Shown here piece by piece: positions 17,796-26,994 of a DNA stretch of 64,000 bases. Made by a program: the position numbers and the translations under genes. The stretch covers positions 1-64,000 of the forward strand of contig CAZJNU010000005.1 of assembly GCA_964547485.1 (NCBI GenBank). The letters are read 5' to 3'. The notes under the pieces are model-generated. The model searched no databases. It worked only from the letters and a program-made list of their open reading frames with translations, and was not told the origin of the DNA. Within the stretch, counting starts at the first letter, position 1, and each line of letters begins with the position of its first letter. The stretch comes from JACJWR01 sp964547485. GTDB taxonomy: Bacteria > Actinomycetota > Actinomycetes > S36-B12 > UBA10799.

Positions 17796-18719
17796 CTACC
17801 AGAGTGGCCAGGGCACCGCAGGCCACCCCGGCGTGGGCAACGGGAACCGGCGGTCGGCCAGCAACCGGTCGACCCGGCCAACCAGCGCCGCCCGCTGGTC
17901 GTTGTCCAGCAGGTCGTCGAGCTGACTGGTGAGCGACCGTCCCGCGCCCTGCCGGGCGTCCTCGCCCAGCGGTTCCGCGGCAGCGACCACCGGTCCCGGG
18001 TCGGCAGCGTCGCCGAGGGCCTGCTGCAGCGTCGCCAGGGCGGCTTCCCGGCGGCGCCCGATCGGCTGACCGGCGAAGCCCCAGAGCACGGTTCGCAGCT
18101 TGTCGTCTTGGTGGAACGCGACGCCGTGGTCGATCGCCACCATCTCGTCACCGTCACCAAGGAGGTGGCCGGCCTTGCGGTCGGAGTTGTTGATGACGGC
18201 GTCGAACAGGGCAATATCCCGCAGGCGTTCGGTGTCGCGGTGGGCCACCACCACGTCGTGTCCGTCGGGCCCGGTGCCAGTCAGCACAGGTAGGAAGTCA
18301 GCTGGCAGCTCAGCTGGGGCGAAGACCCCGATGTCCTCGGTAACATCGGTATCCACCCACTCCTGAACCGAGCCCGGGCCGGCGGGTGCCTGCTCCCGCC
18401 ATACCGTCACCGGTACGATCTGCCAGCCCAGTCCCGCTGCCACCAGGAAGGCCGCCACCTCGTGCTGGCCAAGCACCTGACCTGGGAAATCCCAGAGCGG
18501 CTTCTCCCCGCGGGCCGGCTTGTAGACGCAGAGCGCGGTGCCGTCTCCGGAAGTTGGGTACTCCCCCTGTAACACCAGGTTGCTGGCCGACACGACCTGG
18601 CCGGTCACCGTCAGTGGCGACGCCAGCAGTTCGGCGCGGCGCGCCCGCCAGCTCGAATCCCAGTCGTCGGTCAGCGGCGGATCGCCGCCGGTCGGCACCG
18701 GTTCGACGCCGGTTGGCAC
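17796..18719 (-). CDS. SCO1664 family protein (PI3/PI4-kinase-like fold)
   Basis: A 307-aa protein of the actinobacterial SCO1664 family (TIGR03843-like), which is distantly related to phosphatidylinositol 3/4-kinases. Supporting motifs are ALCVYKPARGEKPLWDFP (nucleotide-lysine region), DAVINNSDRKAGHLL (catalytic-loop-like D-x-x-x-x-N) and IDHGVAFH (DxG-like metal motif). The function is not established. It lies 17 bp downstream of DUF3090 and 18 bp upstream of mshC; this gene order is conserved in actinobacteria, so a shared but unknown process is likely. It starts at GTG 18719. Confidence 0.88.
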   Translation of the reverse strand: MPTGVEPVPTGGDPPLTDDWDSSWRARRAELLASPLTVTGQVVSASNLVLQGEYPTSGDGTALCVYKPARGEKPLWDFPGQVLGQHEVAAFLVAAGLGWQIVPVTVWREQAPAGPGSVQEWVDTDVTEDIGVFAPAELPADFLPVLTGTGPDGHDVVVAHRDTERLRDIALFDAVINNSDRKAGHLLGDGDEMVAIDHGVAFHQDDKLRTVLWGFAGQPIGRRREAALATLQQALGDAADPGPVVAAAEPLGEDARQGAGRSLTSQLDDLLDNDQRAALVGRVDRLLADRRFPLPTPGWPAVPWPLW

Positions 18720-18736
18720 CGGAACCGGATCGCCGG

Positions 18737-19285
18737 TCAGCGGCGGTAACCGTTCGCGCGGGGGCAGATGTGCCCCTCGGGATCAAGCGGCAAGTGGCAG
18801 AAAGGACACGGCGGTCGACCGGCCGCGACCAGCGAGGCCGAGCGGGCCGCGAAAGCGCGGGCTGCACCCGGGGTGAGCCAGACTCGGAGGCAGTCCGGCC
18901 CGACCTCGGTGTCGTCACCGATCTCCGGGATCTCCTCGTCGTCGTCGGTCACTGCGTGTATCTCCAGCACCACTCGCCCCTCAGCTGTGTCCCAACCGAT
19001 GCCGAATGCGCCGACCCGGAAGGCCTCCGTGAGCGGTGTCTCGAGGGGGTCGAGGTCGGCGGAATCGGGTTCCAGGTCGGTGCTGGCACCGGTGGTGTGG
19101 GCCGCTTCGTCGATCAATTCGACCAGCTTCTCCGCCAGCAGGGCCACCTGCTCCTTCTCCAACACCACGGTCTGGACGTCGGATCCCTTGCGGGACTGAA
19201 GGTAAAAGGTTCGCTCCCCGGGGAGGCCGATGGTGCCGGCGACGAACCGGTCCGGCGATCCGTGGTCGGTGACTGTGCGGGACAT
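18737..19285 (-). CDS. DUF3090 family protein
   Basis: A 182-aa conserved actinobacterial protein (TIGR03847-like) of unknown biochemical role. Typical features are the N-terminal GERTFYLQSRKG and QTVVLEKEQVALLAEKL, an acidic middle, LRVWLTPGAARAFAARS, and a C-terminal zinc-ribbon-like CPFCHLPLDPEGHICPRANG with CxxC and a later H-x-C. An upstream in-frame extension exists but overlaps the phosphatase gene. The ATG at 19285 is preferred because a TAGAGT -10 (19293-19298) sits 7 nt before it. It lies in the conserved row phosphatase, DUF3090, SCO1664-like, mshC. Confidence 0.92.
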   Translation of the reverse strand: MSRTVTDHGSPDRFVAGTIGLPGERTFYLQSRKGSDVQTVVLEKEQVALLAEKLVELIDEAAHTTGASTDLEPDSADLDPLETPLTEAFRVGAFGIGWDTAEGRVVLEIHAVTDDDEEIPEIGDDTEVGPDCLRVWLTPGAARAFAARSASLVAAGRPPCPFCHLPLDPEGHICPRANGYRR

Positions 19286-19295
19286 GGACGCGACT

Positions 19296-19997
19296 CTACC
19301 GACCTGTGCCGCCGCCGGGGACGGCGTCGTCCTCGGTGAGGTTGTCCGCTGCCTCAGGACCCTCCGCTGGCGACTCCCGCAACGACTCCAGGGTTCCGCC
19401 GAGGTCGTTGAGGTGTTCCACGAAAACCCGGTGCGGTGTATAGCGCACCACCGACAGCGAGCCGGGGTCCACGCAGATCCGCTGAAATCCGTCCAAATGC
19501 ATGCAGAGGGCATCTGCCAGCACGGACTTGATGACGTCCCCATGGGAAACCACCAACAGGTTCCCGCCGCCGCCGGTGGCCTCGATCTCCGCCACGGCGG
19601 CTCGGACCGCAGCCACGGACCGGGCCGCCACCTGAGCCATCGATTCACCGTTCGGGAAGGTGACTCCGGACGGATGCAGTTGGACGGTGGACCACAGCTC
19701 GTCCTTGACCAGCTCGGCCAGCGGACGACCCGACCAGTCGCCGTAGTCGCATTCGATGATGTCGGGACACTCTCGCACCGGGATATTGCGATCGCGCAGC
19801 ACGGCAGCGGCCGTCTGTTTGGTGCGAACGAGTGGGCTCACCAGCACCAACGCAATCGGGACTACCGAGAGCCGGTAGCCCAGATCCTGTGCGTCCAGCC
19901 GCCCCTGGTCGTCCAGTTCAACCTCCTGCCGCCCGGCCAGGATGCCCTCGGCGTTGGCGGTCGTGCGGCCGTGCCTCACCAGAATCACTCGCGTCAT
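19296..19997 (-). CDS. Histidine phosphatase family protein (MSMEG_4193-like)
   Basis: A phosphoglycerate-mutase-fold protein of 233 aa. The phosphohistidine motif is at the N-terminus (VILVRHGRTTANAEG) and the second catalytic His lies in VVSHGDVIKSVL. This branch (TIGR03848-like) is always found beside DUF3090 in actinobacteria; the substrate is unknown. The ATG at 19997 is chosen because a TAGGCT -10 at 20004-20009 stands 6 nt away, implying a leaderless message; an in-frame ATG at 20003 overlaps that spacing. The C-terminal tail is poorly conserved and Gly/Asp-rich. Confidence 0.9.
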   Translation of the reverse strand: MTRVILVRHGRTTANAEGILAGRQEVELDDQGRLDAQDLGYRLSVVPIALVLVSPLVRTKQTAAAVLRDRNIPVRECPDIIECDYGDWSGRPLAELVKDELWSTVQLHPSGVTFPNGESMAQVAARSVAAVRAAVAEIEATGGGGNLLVVSHGDVIKSVLADALCMHLDGFQRICVDPGSLSVVRYTPHRVFVEHLNDLGGTLESLRESPAEGPEAADNLTEDDAVPGGGTGR

Positions 19998-20055
19998 AGG
20001 CACAGCCTAGGCCGAATCGTGACCATGACAGGTCGGTAAAGGGTTGAATGGACCC

Positions 20056-21069
20056 GTGATCAGGGGCATGGGCTACTACGTCAAAGGAAAGGCGATCGAG
20101 ACGGGGATTCCGCTGCGAGGTCACATCCCCGATGACCCGGTGGTCCTGGCAACCCTGGCGGACCTGGAATTGCGGGCGTCCGCTGAGCCGTTCGCATTCG
20201 TCTGGCTGGGCCTGCTGCAGCCATCCAAGTTGGAGATGGCGCAGGTCGGCGAGGTGTTCGGGTTGGACCACTTGCTGATGGAGGATTCGCTCAACCCACA
20301 TCAGCGCGCAAAGATGGACATCCGGCCGGACCACTTGATGGTTGTGTTCAAGGTGATCAGTTACATCGAAGAGACTTCTGCGGTGGAGACCGGACAGATA
20401 ACCGCGTTCGTCGGACCCCACTCTGTGGTCACTGTGAGATTGGGACCGGTCGGCGACCTCGGCGATATCCGAGCCGGGCTGGAGGCTCGACCCGACCTGC
20501 TGCGCCATGGTCCGCAGGCGGTCGTCTACGCCCTGTTCGATGGCATCGTGGATGGCTACCTCGAGGTCACCGACGAATTGACCCAGGACATCGAGCAACT
20601 CGAAGAGCAGGTGTTCAGCCCGACACCGACCGATCCGGGCATTGCCTACCGATTGAAACGAGAGAACCTCGAGTTGCGCCGGGCGGCGGCCCCGTTGGTC
20701 GGGATCGCCGACAAGTTGGCCGATTTCGCCCAGGGGTCATCGGCAGAGGTCTTTCGGCCGCTGTTCGACGACGTCAACGACCACCTGCTTCGGGTGCGCG
20801 ACAACTCCGACACCAACGACAGCCTGCTGATCTCGCTGCTGATGGCTGCCACCGCCCGCCAGGACCTGCAACAGAACCGAGATATGCGCAAGATCTCTGC
20901 CTGGGTGGCGATCGCTGCCGTGCCGACCATGATCGCCGGCATCTATGGCATGAACTTCGACTTCATGCCGGAGTTGCACCAGCCCTGGGGGTACCCGTTG
21001 ATCCTGGGGCTGATGTTCACTGTCTGCGGGCTGATGTATCGCGCCTTCAAACGCAGCGGCTGGCTGTAG
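20056..21069 (+). CDS. CorA-family magnesium/cobalt transporter
   Basis: About 337 aa, with a long cytoplasmic alpha/beta domain, a helical stalk (about residues 170-280) and two C-terminal membrane helices. The GMN selectivity motif is intact in AGIYGMNFDFMPEL. CorA-type pentamers let Mg2+ or other divalent ions in. Start choice is open: a GTG at 20056 lies 6 nt after a weak TTGAAT -10-like box, while a TTG at 20044 would add four residues. It is divergent from the histidine phosphatase. Confidence 0.92.
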   Translation: MIRGMGYYVKGKAIETGIPLRGHIPDDPVVLATLADLELRASAEPFAFVWLGLLQPSKLEMAQVGEVFGLDHLLMEDSLNPHQRAKMDIRPDHLMVVFKVISYIEETSAVETGQITAFVGPHSVVTVRLGPVGDLGDIRAGLEARPDLLRHGPQAVVYALFDGIVDGYLEVTDELTQDIEQLEEQVFSPTPTDPGIAYRLKRENLELRRAAAPLVGIADKLADFAQGSSAEVFRPLFDDVNDHLLRVRDNSDTNDSLLISLLMAATARQDLQQNRDMRKISAWVAIAAVPTMIAGIYGMNFDFMPELHQPWGYPLILGLMFTVCGLMYRAFKRSGWL

Positions 21070-21092
21070 TCGCCGACTGGCCGCGGCAGCCC

Positions 21093-21911
21093 TCAGGCCG
21101 TGAGAACGCCGGTGCTCAGCAGCACGATCACAACGACGCCCAGCACGATTCGGTAGATGACGAACGGAAGGTAGGAGTTGGTCGCGACGTACCGCAGCAA
21201 CCACGCGATCACCGCGTAGCCGATGGCGAAGGCGATCACGGTGGCCACGATGGTCTGCGCCCACGGCACGTTCGTCTCGTCGCCGATCTTCGTCGCCTCA
21301 TAGAACCCAGACGCAAGCACCGCCGGGATCGCCAGCAGGAACGCATACCGGGTGGCGGCTTCGCGGGTGAACCCCATGAACAGGCCGGTGGTGATCGTCG
21401 CCCCCGATCGGGATACCCCCGGGATCAGGGCCAAGGCCTGGCCGAAACCGAACACCAGCCCGGACTTAATCGACAAGGTGTCCACCTCGCGGGTCTTGGC
21501 CCCGACCCGATCGGCGACCCCGAGAATGACGCCGAACACGATCAACGTCATCGAGACCAGCCAGAGGTTGCGCGCGATCGTCTCGATCTGGTCGGCGAAG
21601 GCGAGTCCCAGCACCGCGATCGGGATTGTGCCGATGATCACGTACCAGCCCATTCGGGCATCGATGTTCCCACGCAGTTCGGGGCGCACCAGCGACTTGA
21701 ACCAGGTCGAGATGATTCGGCCGATGTCCTTGGCGAAGTAGATGATGACGGCTGTTTCGGTGCCGATCTGGGTGACGGCGGTGAAAGCGGCGCCAGGGTC
21801 GCCCCAGCCGAACAGTTTCGACAGGATCAGAATGTGCGCACTCGATGAGATCGGCAGGAACTCCGTCAGACCCTGGATGATGCCAAGGACGATCGCCTCG
21901 AACCAACTCAC
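21093..21911 (-). CDS. uppP: Undecaprenyl-diphosphate phosphatase
   Basis: A 272-aa polytopic membrane enzyme that recycles undecaprenyl diphosphate, the lipid carrier of peptidoglycan precursors; overproduction gives bacitracin resistance. Both family motifs are present: GIIQGLTEFLPISSSAHL near the N-terminus (E-rich motif) and IPGVSRSGATITTGL (about residue 165). Its ATG overlaps the stop of the upstream F420 oxidoreductase gene by 4 bp, so translation is probably coupled. Confidence 0.96.
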   Translation of the reverse strand: MSWFEAIVLGIIQGLTEFLPISSSAHILILSKLFGWGDPGAAFTAVTQIGTETAVIIYFAKDIGRIISTWFKSLVRPELRGNIDARMGWYVIIGTIPIAVLGLAFADQIETIARNLWLVSMTLIVFGVILGVADRVGAKTREVDTLSIKSGLVFGFGQALALIPGVSRSGATITTGLFMGFTREAATRYAFLLAIPAVLASGFYEATKIGDETNVPWAQTIVATVIAFAIGYAVIAWLLRYVATNSYLPFVIYRIVLGVVVIVLLSTGVLTA

Positions 21912-22954
21912 GCGAGCCCGGCCTCCTCGACAAGCTCGGCGATGGTGCGGACGGTGGCGACCCGGTCAGCCAATGACCCCGCGTAGGTGGCGACGGTCAA
22001 CGTGGTGACGCCGGCGTCGGCGTAGGCGTGCAGCCGCTCCTTGATCCGCTCCGGCGGGCCGATCAGCGAAGTCTTGTCGATGAAGTCGAGCGGCACGGCG
22101 GCCATGGCGCCGGCAATGTCGCGCGCGAGGTACTTGTCCTGCACTTCGGCCGCCGCCTCGTCGTAGCCCATCCGAGTGGCCAACTGGTTGTAGAAGTTCT
22201 TGTCGCGGCTACCCATACCGCCCACATACAGAGCGGCGTACGCCCGCAACGGTGCCGCGCATGCTTCGACGTCGTCGCCGATCACCACCGGCACGGTCGG
22301 CACGATGTCGAAACCTTCGAGGGTCTTGCCGACCTTCTCTCGGCCGGTGAGCAGGTTCGCTTTCAACTCCGAGGCGAACTCCGGGCTGAAAAAGATGGCC
22401 AACCAGCCATCGAACAGCTCTCCGGCAAGTTCCAGATTCTTCGGCCCGATCGCGGCCAGGTAGGCCGGGATCGTGTCGCGGACCGGGTGGACTGTCAGCG
22501 TGAGCGCCTTGCCCGGGCCGTCAGGCAGCGGCAAAGTGAAGAATTCGCCGTCGAACTCGAGCCGCTCCCTGGCCAGTGCCTTGCGCACGATCGTGATGTA
22601 TTCACGCGTTCTGGCCAACGGCTTGCCGAACCGCACACCGTGCCAGCCCTCGGACACCTGCGGGCCCGACACCCCGAGGCCGAGCCGAAAGCGGCCACCG
22701 GAGAGGGTGTCCAGCGTCGCTGCAGTCATCGCCGTGTTGGCAGGCGTTCGGCCAGGAATCTGGAAGACCGCGCTGCCGATGTCAATCTGCTCGGTCTGAG
22801 CCGCGATCCAGGCCAGCACGGTAGCTGCGTCGGAACCGTAGGCCTCCGCCGCCCAGACGACCGAGTACCCGATCCGGTCGGCCTCCCTGGCGAGTTCGAG
22901 GTTGTCTGCGTCGTTGCCCATACCCCAGTAGCCGAGGTTGATGCCGAGGTCCAT
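21908..22954 (-). CDS. LLM-class F420-dependent oxidoreductase
   Basis: A 348-aa luciferase-like monooxygenase-fold protein. Features are MDLGINLGYWG, RIGYSVVWAAEAYGSDA and GRFRLGLGVSGPQVSEGWHG, typical of the F420-dependent branch in actinobacteria. It should catalyse hydride transfer with F420H2 as cofactor; the substrate is unknown. The ATG at 22954 is taken because a TAGGCT -10 (22963-22968) sits 8 nt upstream and homology starts at once; a longer frame reaching the divergent aldo/keto reductase has no family support. It is the first gene of the two-gene unit with uppP. Confidence 0.92.
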   Translation of the reverse strand: MDLGINLGYWGMGNDADNLELAREADRIGYSVVWAAEAYGSDAATVLAWIAAQTEQIDIGSAVFQIPGRTPANTAMTAATLDTLSGGRFRLGLGVSGPQVSEGWHGVRFGKPLARTREYITIVRKALARERLEFDGEFFTLPLPDGPGKALTLTVHPVRDTIPAYLAAIGPKNLELAGELFDGWLAIFFSPEFASELKANLLTGREKVGKTLEGFDIVPTVPVVIGDDVEACAAPLRAYAALYVGGMGSRDKNFYNQLATRMGYDEAAAEVQDKYLARDIAGAMAAVPLDFIDKTSLIGPPERIKERLHAYADAGVTTLTVATYAGSLADRVATVRTIAELVEEAGLA

Positions 22955-23110
22955 GACACCGGAGCCTAGAGCACCCGCCGGCACCCGCCGGGACCCGGGA
23001 ACCGTTACCACCGGCAACGCCTGGTCCTGGTCCGTTTCGGGCTGACAGAGCCCCGCCGCGGGAATGTCGAGGGGTCGTTGCGGGTCCGCTAGGCGGTAGG
23101 TTCTATAGCT

Positions 23111-24091
23111 GTGGAGCAACGAGCGTTGGGCGATACCGGACTACGGGTGAGTCGGCTGGGAATTGGCACGATGACCTGGGGTCGGGACACGGACGATCAC
23201 GAGGCGCGAGACATTCTGTCGGCCTTTGTCACTGCAGGCGGCAGCCTCGTGGACTGTGCGGACGTGTACGCCGACGGAGAGTCGGAACGACTCCTCGGGC
23301 GGCTGATCTCGGAGATGGACGTGCGAGATCGGGTGGTGGTGGCGACGAAGGCGGTCTCTCGGCCTGGCACCGAACGCCGCTTCGATGCCTCCCGCGCGCA
23401 CCTCATCACTTCCCTCGATCGGTCCCTGCGCCGGCTGGGCACCGGCCATATCGACCTCTGGCAGATGCACGCGTGGGACCCGTGGACGCCGATGGAGGAG
23501 ACGCTGGAGGCGGCCGAGATCGCGGTCCGCAGCGGCAAGGTGCGCTACGTCGGCGTCTCGAACTACTCGGGTTGGCAGACCGCGGCGGCGGCGATGTGGC
23601 AGCGTGCTTTGCCGGGACGTGTGGCGCTCGCCAGTACCCAGGTCGAGTACTCGCTGCTGGCCCGGGGGGTGGAGCGAGAGGTCATACCGGCCTGCCGGGC
23701 GTTGGGCCTGGGCGTGCTTGCGTGGTCGCCCTTGGGTCGGGGGGTGTTGACTGGCAAATACCGCACCGGGGTGCCCAATGACTCCCGCGGCAGCAGTGCA
23801 ACGTTTGCCTCGTTCGTTCAGCCCTATCTCAACGACAATGCCCGCGGCGTAGTTGATGCTGTGACGACCGCCGCGGAAGGGCTGGGGGTGACGCCGGTGG
23901 AGGTCGCCCTTGCCTGGGTGCGGGATCGGCCGGGCGTGACGGCTCCGATCGTCGGCCTGCGGACGGCGTCCCAGACGGCGATGGCGCTGGCAAGCGAGGA
24001 CATCGATTTGCCGGACGAGATCCGAAGCGCCCTGGACGATGTGTCGGCGATCCCGGTCGGCTATCCGGAGTCGGGCTGGAATCAGCGTTAG
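23111..24091 (+). CDS. Aldo/keto reductase
   Basis: A 326-aa NADPH-dependent oxidoreductase of the AKR superfamily (YajO/Kv-beta-like branch). The catalytic tetrad is visible: Asp and Tyr in CADVYADG, Lys in VVVATKAVS, His in QMHAWDP. The cofactor phosphate loop is near the end (VGLRTASQTAMAL). GTG at 23111 follows a TAGGTT -10 (23097-23102) by 8 nt, so the transcript is likely leaderless. It is divergent from the F420 oxidoreductase across 156 bp. The substrate is not deducible. Confidence 0.93.
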   Translation: MEQRALGDTGLRVSRLGIGTMTWGRDTDDHEARDILSAFVTAGGSLVDCADVYADGESERLLGRLISEMDVRDRVVVATKAVSRPGTERRFDASRAHLITSLDRSLRRLGTGHIDLWQMHAWDPWTPMEETLEAAEIAVRSGKVRYVGVSNYSGWQTAAAAMWQRALPGRVALASTQVEYSLLARGVEREVIPACRALGLGVLAWSPLGRGVLTGKYRTGVPNDSRGSSATFASFVQPYLNDNARGVVDAVTTAAEGLGVTPVEVALAWVRDRPGVTAPIVGLRTASQTAMALASEDIDLPDEIRSALDDVSAIPVGYPESGWNQR

Positions 24092-24134
24092 CTGGCGGCG
24101 GACGGCGGGTCCCTGCTGTGCGGCGGGACCAACC

Positions 24135-24178
24135 AACCGGAACCAGGCATACCCTCTGGCGTACACCCGGTTCCGGTT
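24135..24178. terminator. Inverted repeat between convergent genes
   Basis: AACCGGAACCAGG (24135-24147) pairs with CCCGGTTCCGGTT (24166-24178) with one mismatch over 13 bp around an 18-nt loop. It lies between the convergent aldo/keto reductase and M20 peptidase genes, where a bidirectional terminator is expected. No T tract is seen. Confidence 0.5.
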
Positions 24179-24259
24179 ACTTGCGGGTAACAGCGGATCG
24201 GGGGGCGGCAGGTGGCCTCGCGGCCGGTTTCGGTGGTAGGTCGGCAGCCGGTGAGGTCC

Positions 24260-25582
24260 TCAGAGCCGCCGGAGGAAGTCGTCCAGCACATTCGCTCCGA
24301 ACCGAAGGGCTGCCAGCGGTACCCGCTCGTTCGGTGCATGGAACATCCCCCAGAACGGCAGTCCAGGATCGAGTTTCAGCGGCGAGAACCCGAGGTAGCG
24401 CACGCCAGCGGTGCTGAACGCCTTGCCATCCGTGCCACCGGTCATCAGGTACGGAACCGGAACGCCGTCGGGATCGTGAGCGGCCAGGGCCGCAATCATC
24501 GCCTCGACCACCACCCCGTCGAAGCCTGTCTCCAGGCTGATGTCATGGTTGGCGTAGCTCAGCTCCACCTCCGAAGGCAGGTACTGCGCGATCCGGTCCA
24601 GCACCTGCTCCTCCTGTCCGGGGAGAAACCGCACATCCATCCCCGCCGATGCCACCGACGGGATGATGTTGTGCTTGAACCCCGCCTGCAACATCGTCGG
24701 ATTGATCGTCGACCGGACAGATGCACCGACGACCGCTGAAAGCGCTCCGATTTGGGAGGTGAGCACCTCCATGTCGTCGAGCACGAGGGGTTCCCCGACG
24801 ATGTCGGAGACCACCGACACGAACGTCTGCATGGTCGGCGTCAACTCGGCTCCGAAGGGATGACTGATGAGGGCCGCGAGTCCGGTGGTGAGCCGCGAGA
24901 CTGGGTTGTCCGGGTTTATCAGGGACCCATGTCCAGCGGTTCCGGCCAGGGTTGCCGTGATCCACGCCAACCCCTTCTCGCCGGTCTGGATCGGGTAGAT
25001 CCGACGCCCGTTGGGCAGCGTCACGGAGAACCCGCCCACCTCCCCGACGGCCTCGGTGGCACCGCGCAGCAGGTCCGGTCGGTGCTTGACGATCCAGTGG
25101 GCGCCGTGTGCCCCACCAGCTTCCTCGTCCGGCGTCAGCAGCAGCGCTATCGACCGCCGAGGTCGGTAGCCCGTCCGGTGCCAGTGCCGCAGCACGGCCA
25201 GACTCATCCCGACCATGTCTTTCATGTCGACCGCGCCGCGCCCCCACAGCACTTCGTCGTCGTCAATGTCACCGGCAAACGGAGCGTGGTCCCATTCGCT
25301 GGAGACGGCCGGGACGACATCCAGGTGTCCTGTCAGCAGCAGCGGTGGCAGTGCCCTGTCGGTTCCCTCAATGTGGGCCGTAACGCCCGCGCGACGATCG
25401 GAACTGGTGGTGAAAATTTCGGCGGCGATCCCCGAGTCGGCGAGCTGACCGGCCGCGTACTCGGCTGCTTCAATCTCCCCCGGCCCCGAATCGTCGCCGT
25501 AGTTGCTGCTGTCAATGCGCAGCAGTCCGCGAGTGATCTCGATGGCGTCCACGCCGAGGGCGGCGGCTTCGGAGGCTGGCAT
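24260..25582 (-). CDS. M20-family metallopeptidase (dipeptidase-like)
   Basis: A 440-aa M20/M25/M40 peptidase, probably cytoplasmic. Zinc-site motifs are clear: LTGHLDVVP (first His and Asp), GAVDMKDM (bridging Asp) and PDEEAGG (catalytic Glu pair). The dimerisation domain starts near GLAWITATLAGTAGHGS. Such enzymes act on dipeptides or N-acyl amino acids; the specificity is unknown. ATG at 25582 is preferred over an earlier in-frame codon because GGCAGGA stands about 7 nt upstream. It is divergent from the DUF1801 gene with only 30 bp between the starts. Confidence 0.92.
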   Translation of the reverse strand: MPASEAAALGVDAIEITRGLLRIDSSNYGDDSGPGEIEAAEYAAGQLADSGIAAEIFTTSSDRRAGVTAHIEGTDRALPPLLLTGHLDVVPAVSSEWDHAPFAGDIDDDEVLWGRGAVDMKDMVGMSLAVLRHWHRTGYRPRRSIALLLTPDEEAGGAHGAHWIVKHRPDLLRGATEAVGEVGGFSVTLPNGRRIYPIQTGEKGLAWITATLAGTAGHGSLINPDNPVSRLTTGLAALISHPFGAELTPTMQTFVSVVSDIVGEPLVLDDMEVLTSQIGALSAVVGASVRSTINPTMLQAGFKHNIIPSVASAGMDVRFLPGQEEQVLDRIAQYLPSEVELSYANHDISLETGFDGVVVEAMIAALAAHDPDGVPVPYLMTGGTDGKAFSTAGVRYLGFSPLKLDPGLPFWGMFHAPNERVPLAALRFGANVLDDFLRRL

Positions 25583-25612
25583 GGCGACATCCTGCCGCAC
25601 TACCCTGGGCCG

Positions 25613-26017
25613 ATGGCGCCCAACAAGACCATGCCCACCGAGGTGAGCGTCGACGACTACATCGAAGGCCTCCCAATCGAGCGCCGAAAGTCGGAGGCCC
25701 GAACCCTCCTTGCCCTGTATGCACAGGCCTCAGGTGAGCCGGCGGCGATGTGGGGACCGTCCATCGTCGGCTTCGGCAGCTACCACTACAAGTACGAGTC
25801 GGGCCGCGAGGGCGAAGCCGCCGTCGCCGGATTCTCCCCCCGCAAGGGGGCCATCAGCCTCTACGGGATCTACAACTCCTATGCCGAGACGTTGGAGTCA
25901 CTGCAGGCAGACCTTGGCCCAGTGACCGCTGGGGTGGGTTGCGTCTATGTGAAGAAGCTGGCAGACATCAACCTAGCCGCGCTCGAGACACGGGTGCGGG
26001 CGGCATTTCAGGCCTGA
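25613..26017 (+). CDS. DUF1801 domain protein
   Basis: A 134-aa protein made almost entirely of a DUF1801 domain (YdhG-like): VDDYIEGLPIERRKSEARTL, GEPAAMWGPSIVGFGSYHYKY, GFSPRKGAISLY and GCVYVKKLADINL. The domain is widespread, small and soluble; its function is unknown. A TACCCT -10 (25601-25606) lies 6 nt before the ATG. A second DUF1801 protein with a different C-terminus is encoded at 60639-61205. Confidence 0.9.
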   Translation: MAPNKTMPTEVSVDDYIEGLPIERRKSEARTLLALYAQASGEPAAMWGPSIVGFGSYHYKYESGREGEAAVAGFSPRKGAISLYGIYNSYAETLESLQADLGPVTAGVGCVYVKKLADINLAALETRVRAAFQA

Positions 26018-26084
26018 AACGCAGCCGGAGGTTGCCCGAGTTCACGCGGCGTTCAACCTCGCGCCGGGGCTGTCTGGATCTGCG

Positions 26085-26807
26085 CTACTGCAGCAACTGA
26101 CCTACGGTGCGGGACTGCTGCGCACTATTCCCCTGGTCATTTCTCGCGACCAGCGCCACTTGGTGCGAGTTGCCATCGCAGGGCACACCCCCCGGCACGT
26201 CTGAGGTGCCGGACAGCGGCAGGTCGCCCTTGCCGCCGACGACGCTGCCATCCAGTTCAAACCACACCACCGTCGCGCCGACCGTCGTGTAGGTCGCCTG
26301 GACCGGCATGGATGTGTCGACGCAGTAGCCGGGGTCCACCGACAGGGTCAGCACGTCCGGCATTGGCGTCGGTGTGGGGTCCGCGATGATCCGAACGGTA
26401 TGAACGACTGATGCGCGCGCACCAGAGGCCGCCGTCACAGCGAGTCCGACCTGGTGGCTCGCGGTGACGCAGTCGAGGGTTACCGTGTCGCTCCCGTTCG
26501 GGGGAAGGCCGCTGTCCTGGGTGACATTGTCGACCGTGACCGCCGCCGACTTTGCGTTGGAGCTCGTCCAGGAGATCGACACTGGAACTGCGTCGCGGCA
26601 ATGCACGCTGTAGTCGACCGAGAAGTCGTCCACCGTCGGTGCCGGTGGCGGCGTCGGCTTCGTCGGTGCCGGTGAAGCACTCGCCGAACTTGTCGAAGCG
26701 CTGGGTGTCGGACTTGCGGAAGGGCCGCTGTTCGTCCCGCTCCCACAGGCCGCCAGCAGCACGGCCGCTGCGCCCATCCCGAAAGCGATCGTCCATCCTC
26801 GTGACAC
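26085..26807 (-). CDS. Lipoprotein with two related Ig-like domains
   Basis: A 240-aa exported protein. The signal peptide ends in the lipobox LLAAC (Cys about residue 21), followed by a Ser/Thr/Pro-rich linker. The rest is two similar beta-rich units of about 75 residues, each with a pair of cysteines in matching places: HCRDAVPVSISWTSS with LDCVTASHQVGLAVTA, then YCVDTSMPVQATYTT with VPCDGNSHQVALVAR. Each unit probably forms one disulfide. The function is unknown. It starts with a good ATG and lies alone between DUF1801 and the tRNA. Confidence 0.75.
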   Translation of the reverse strand: MSRGWTIAFGMGAAAVLLAACGSGTNSGPSASPTPSASTSSASASPAPTKPTPPPAPTVDDFSVDYSVHCRDAVPVSISWTSSNAKSAAVTVDNVTQDSGLPPNGSDTVTLDCVTASHQVGLAVTAASGARASVVHTVRIIADPTPTPMPDVLTLSVDPGYCVDTSMPVQATYTTVGATVVWFELDGSVVGGKGDLPLSGTSDVPGGVPCDGNSHQVALVARNDQGNSAQQSRTVGQLLQ

Positions 26808-26994
26808 TTCGCACCTTCCTCACAGCGCGTCTGGCTACCCTGACGGTGCCACCGCGAGTCCGACCCGAAGTGGCGATTCGGTTCCGTGGCAACCATTCCA
26901 GGCTACTCTCCAGGGCGGCGTCGCCGAGCTCACCCGCAGGCGTCTGACGGCGTGTCGGTTGCTACCCTGTGCGTACCCGAGCCGGTTGGCTCAT

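Noticed and set aside
18737..19648. Longer version of the DUF3090 gene
   Set aside because: The extension overlaps the phosphatase gene in another frame and is unlike the family; a -10 box sits before the ATG at 19285.
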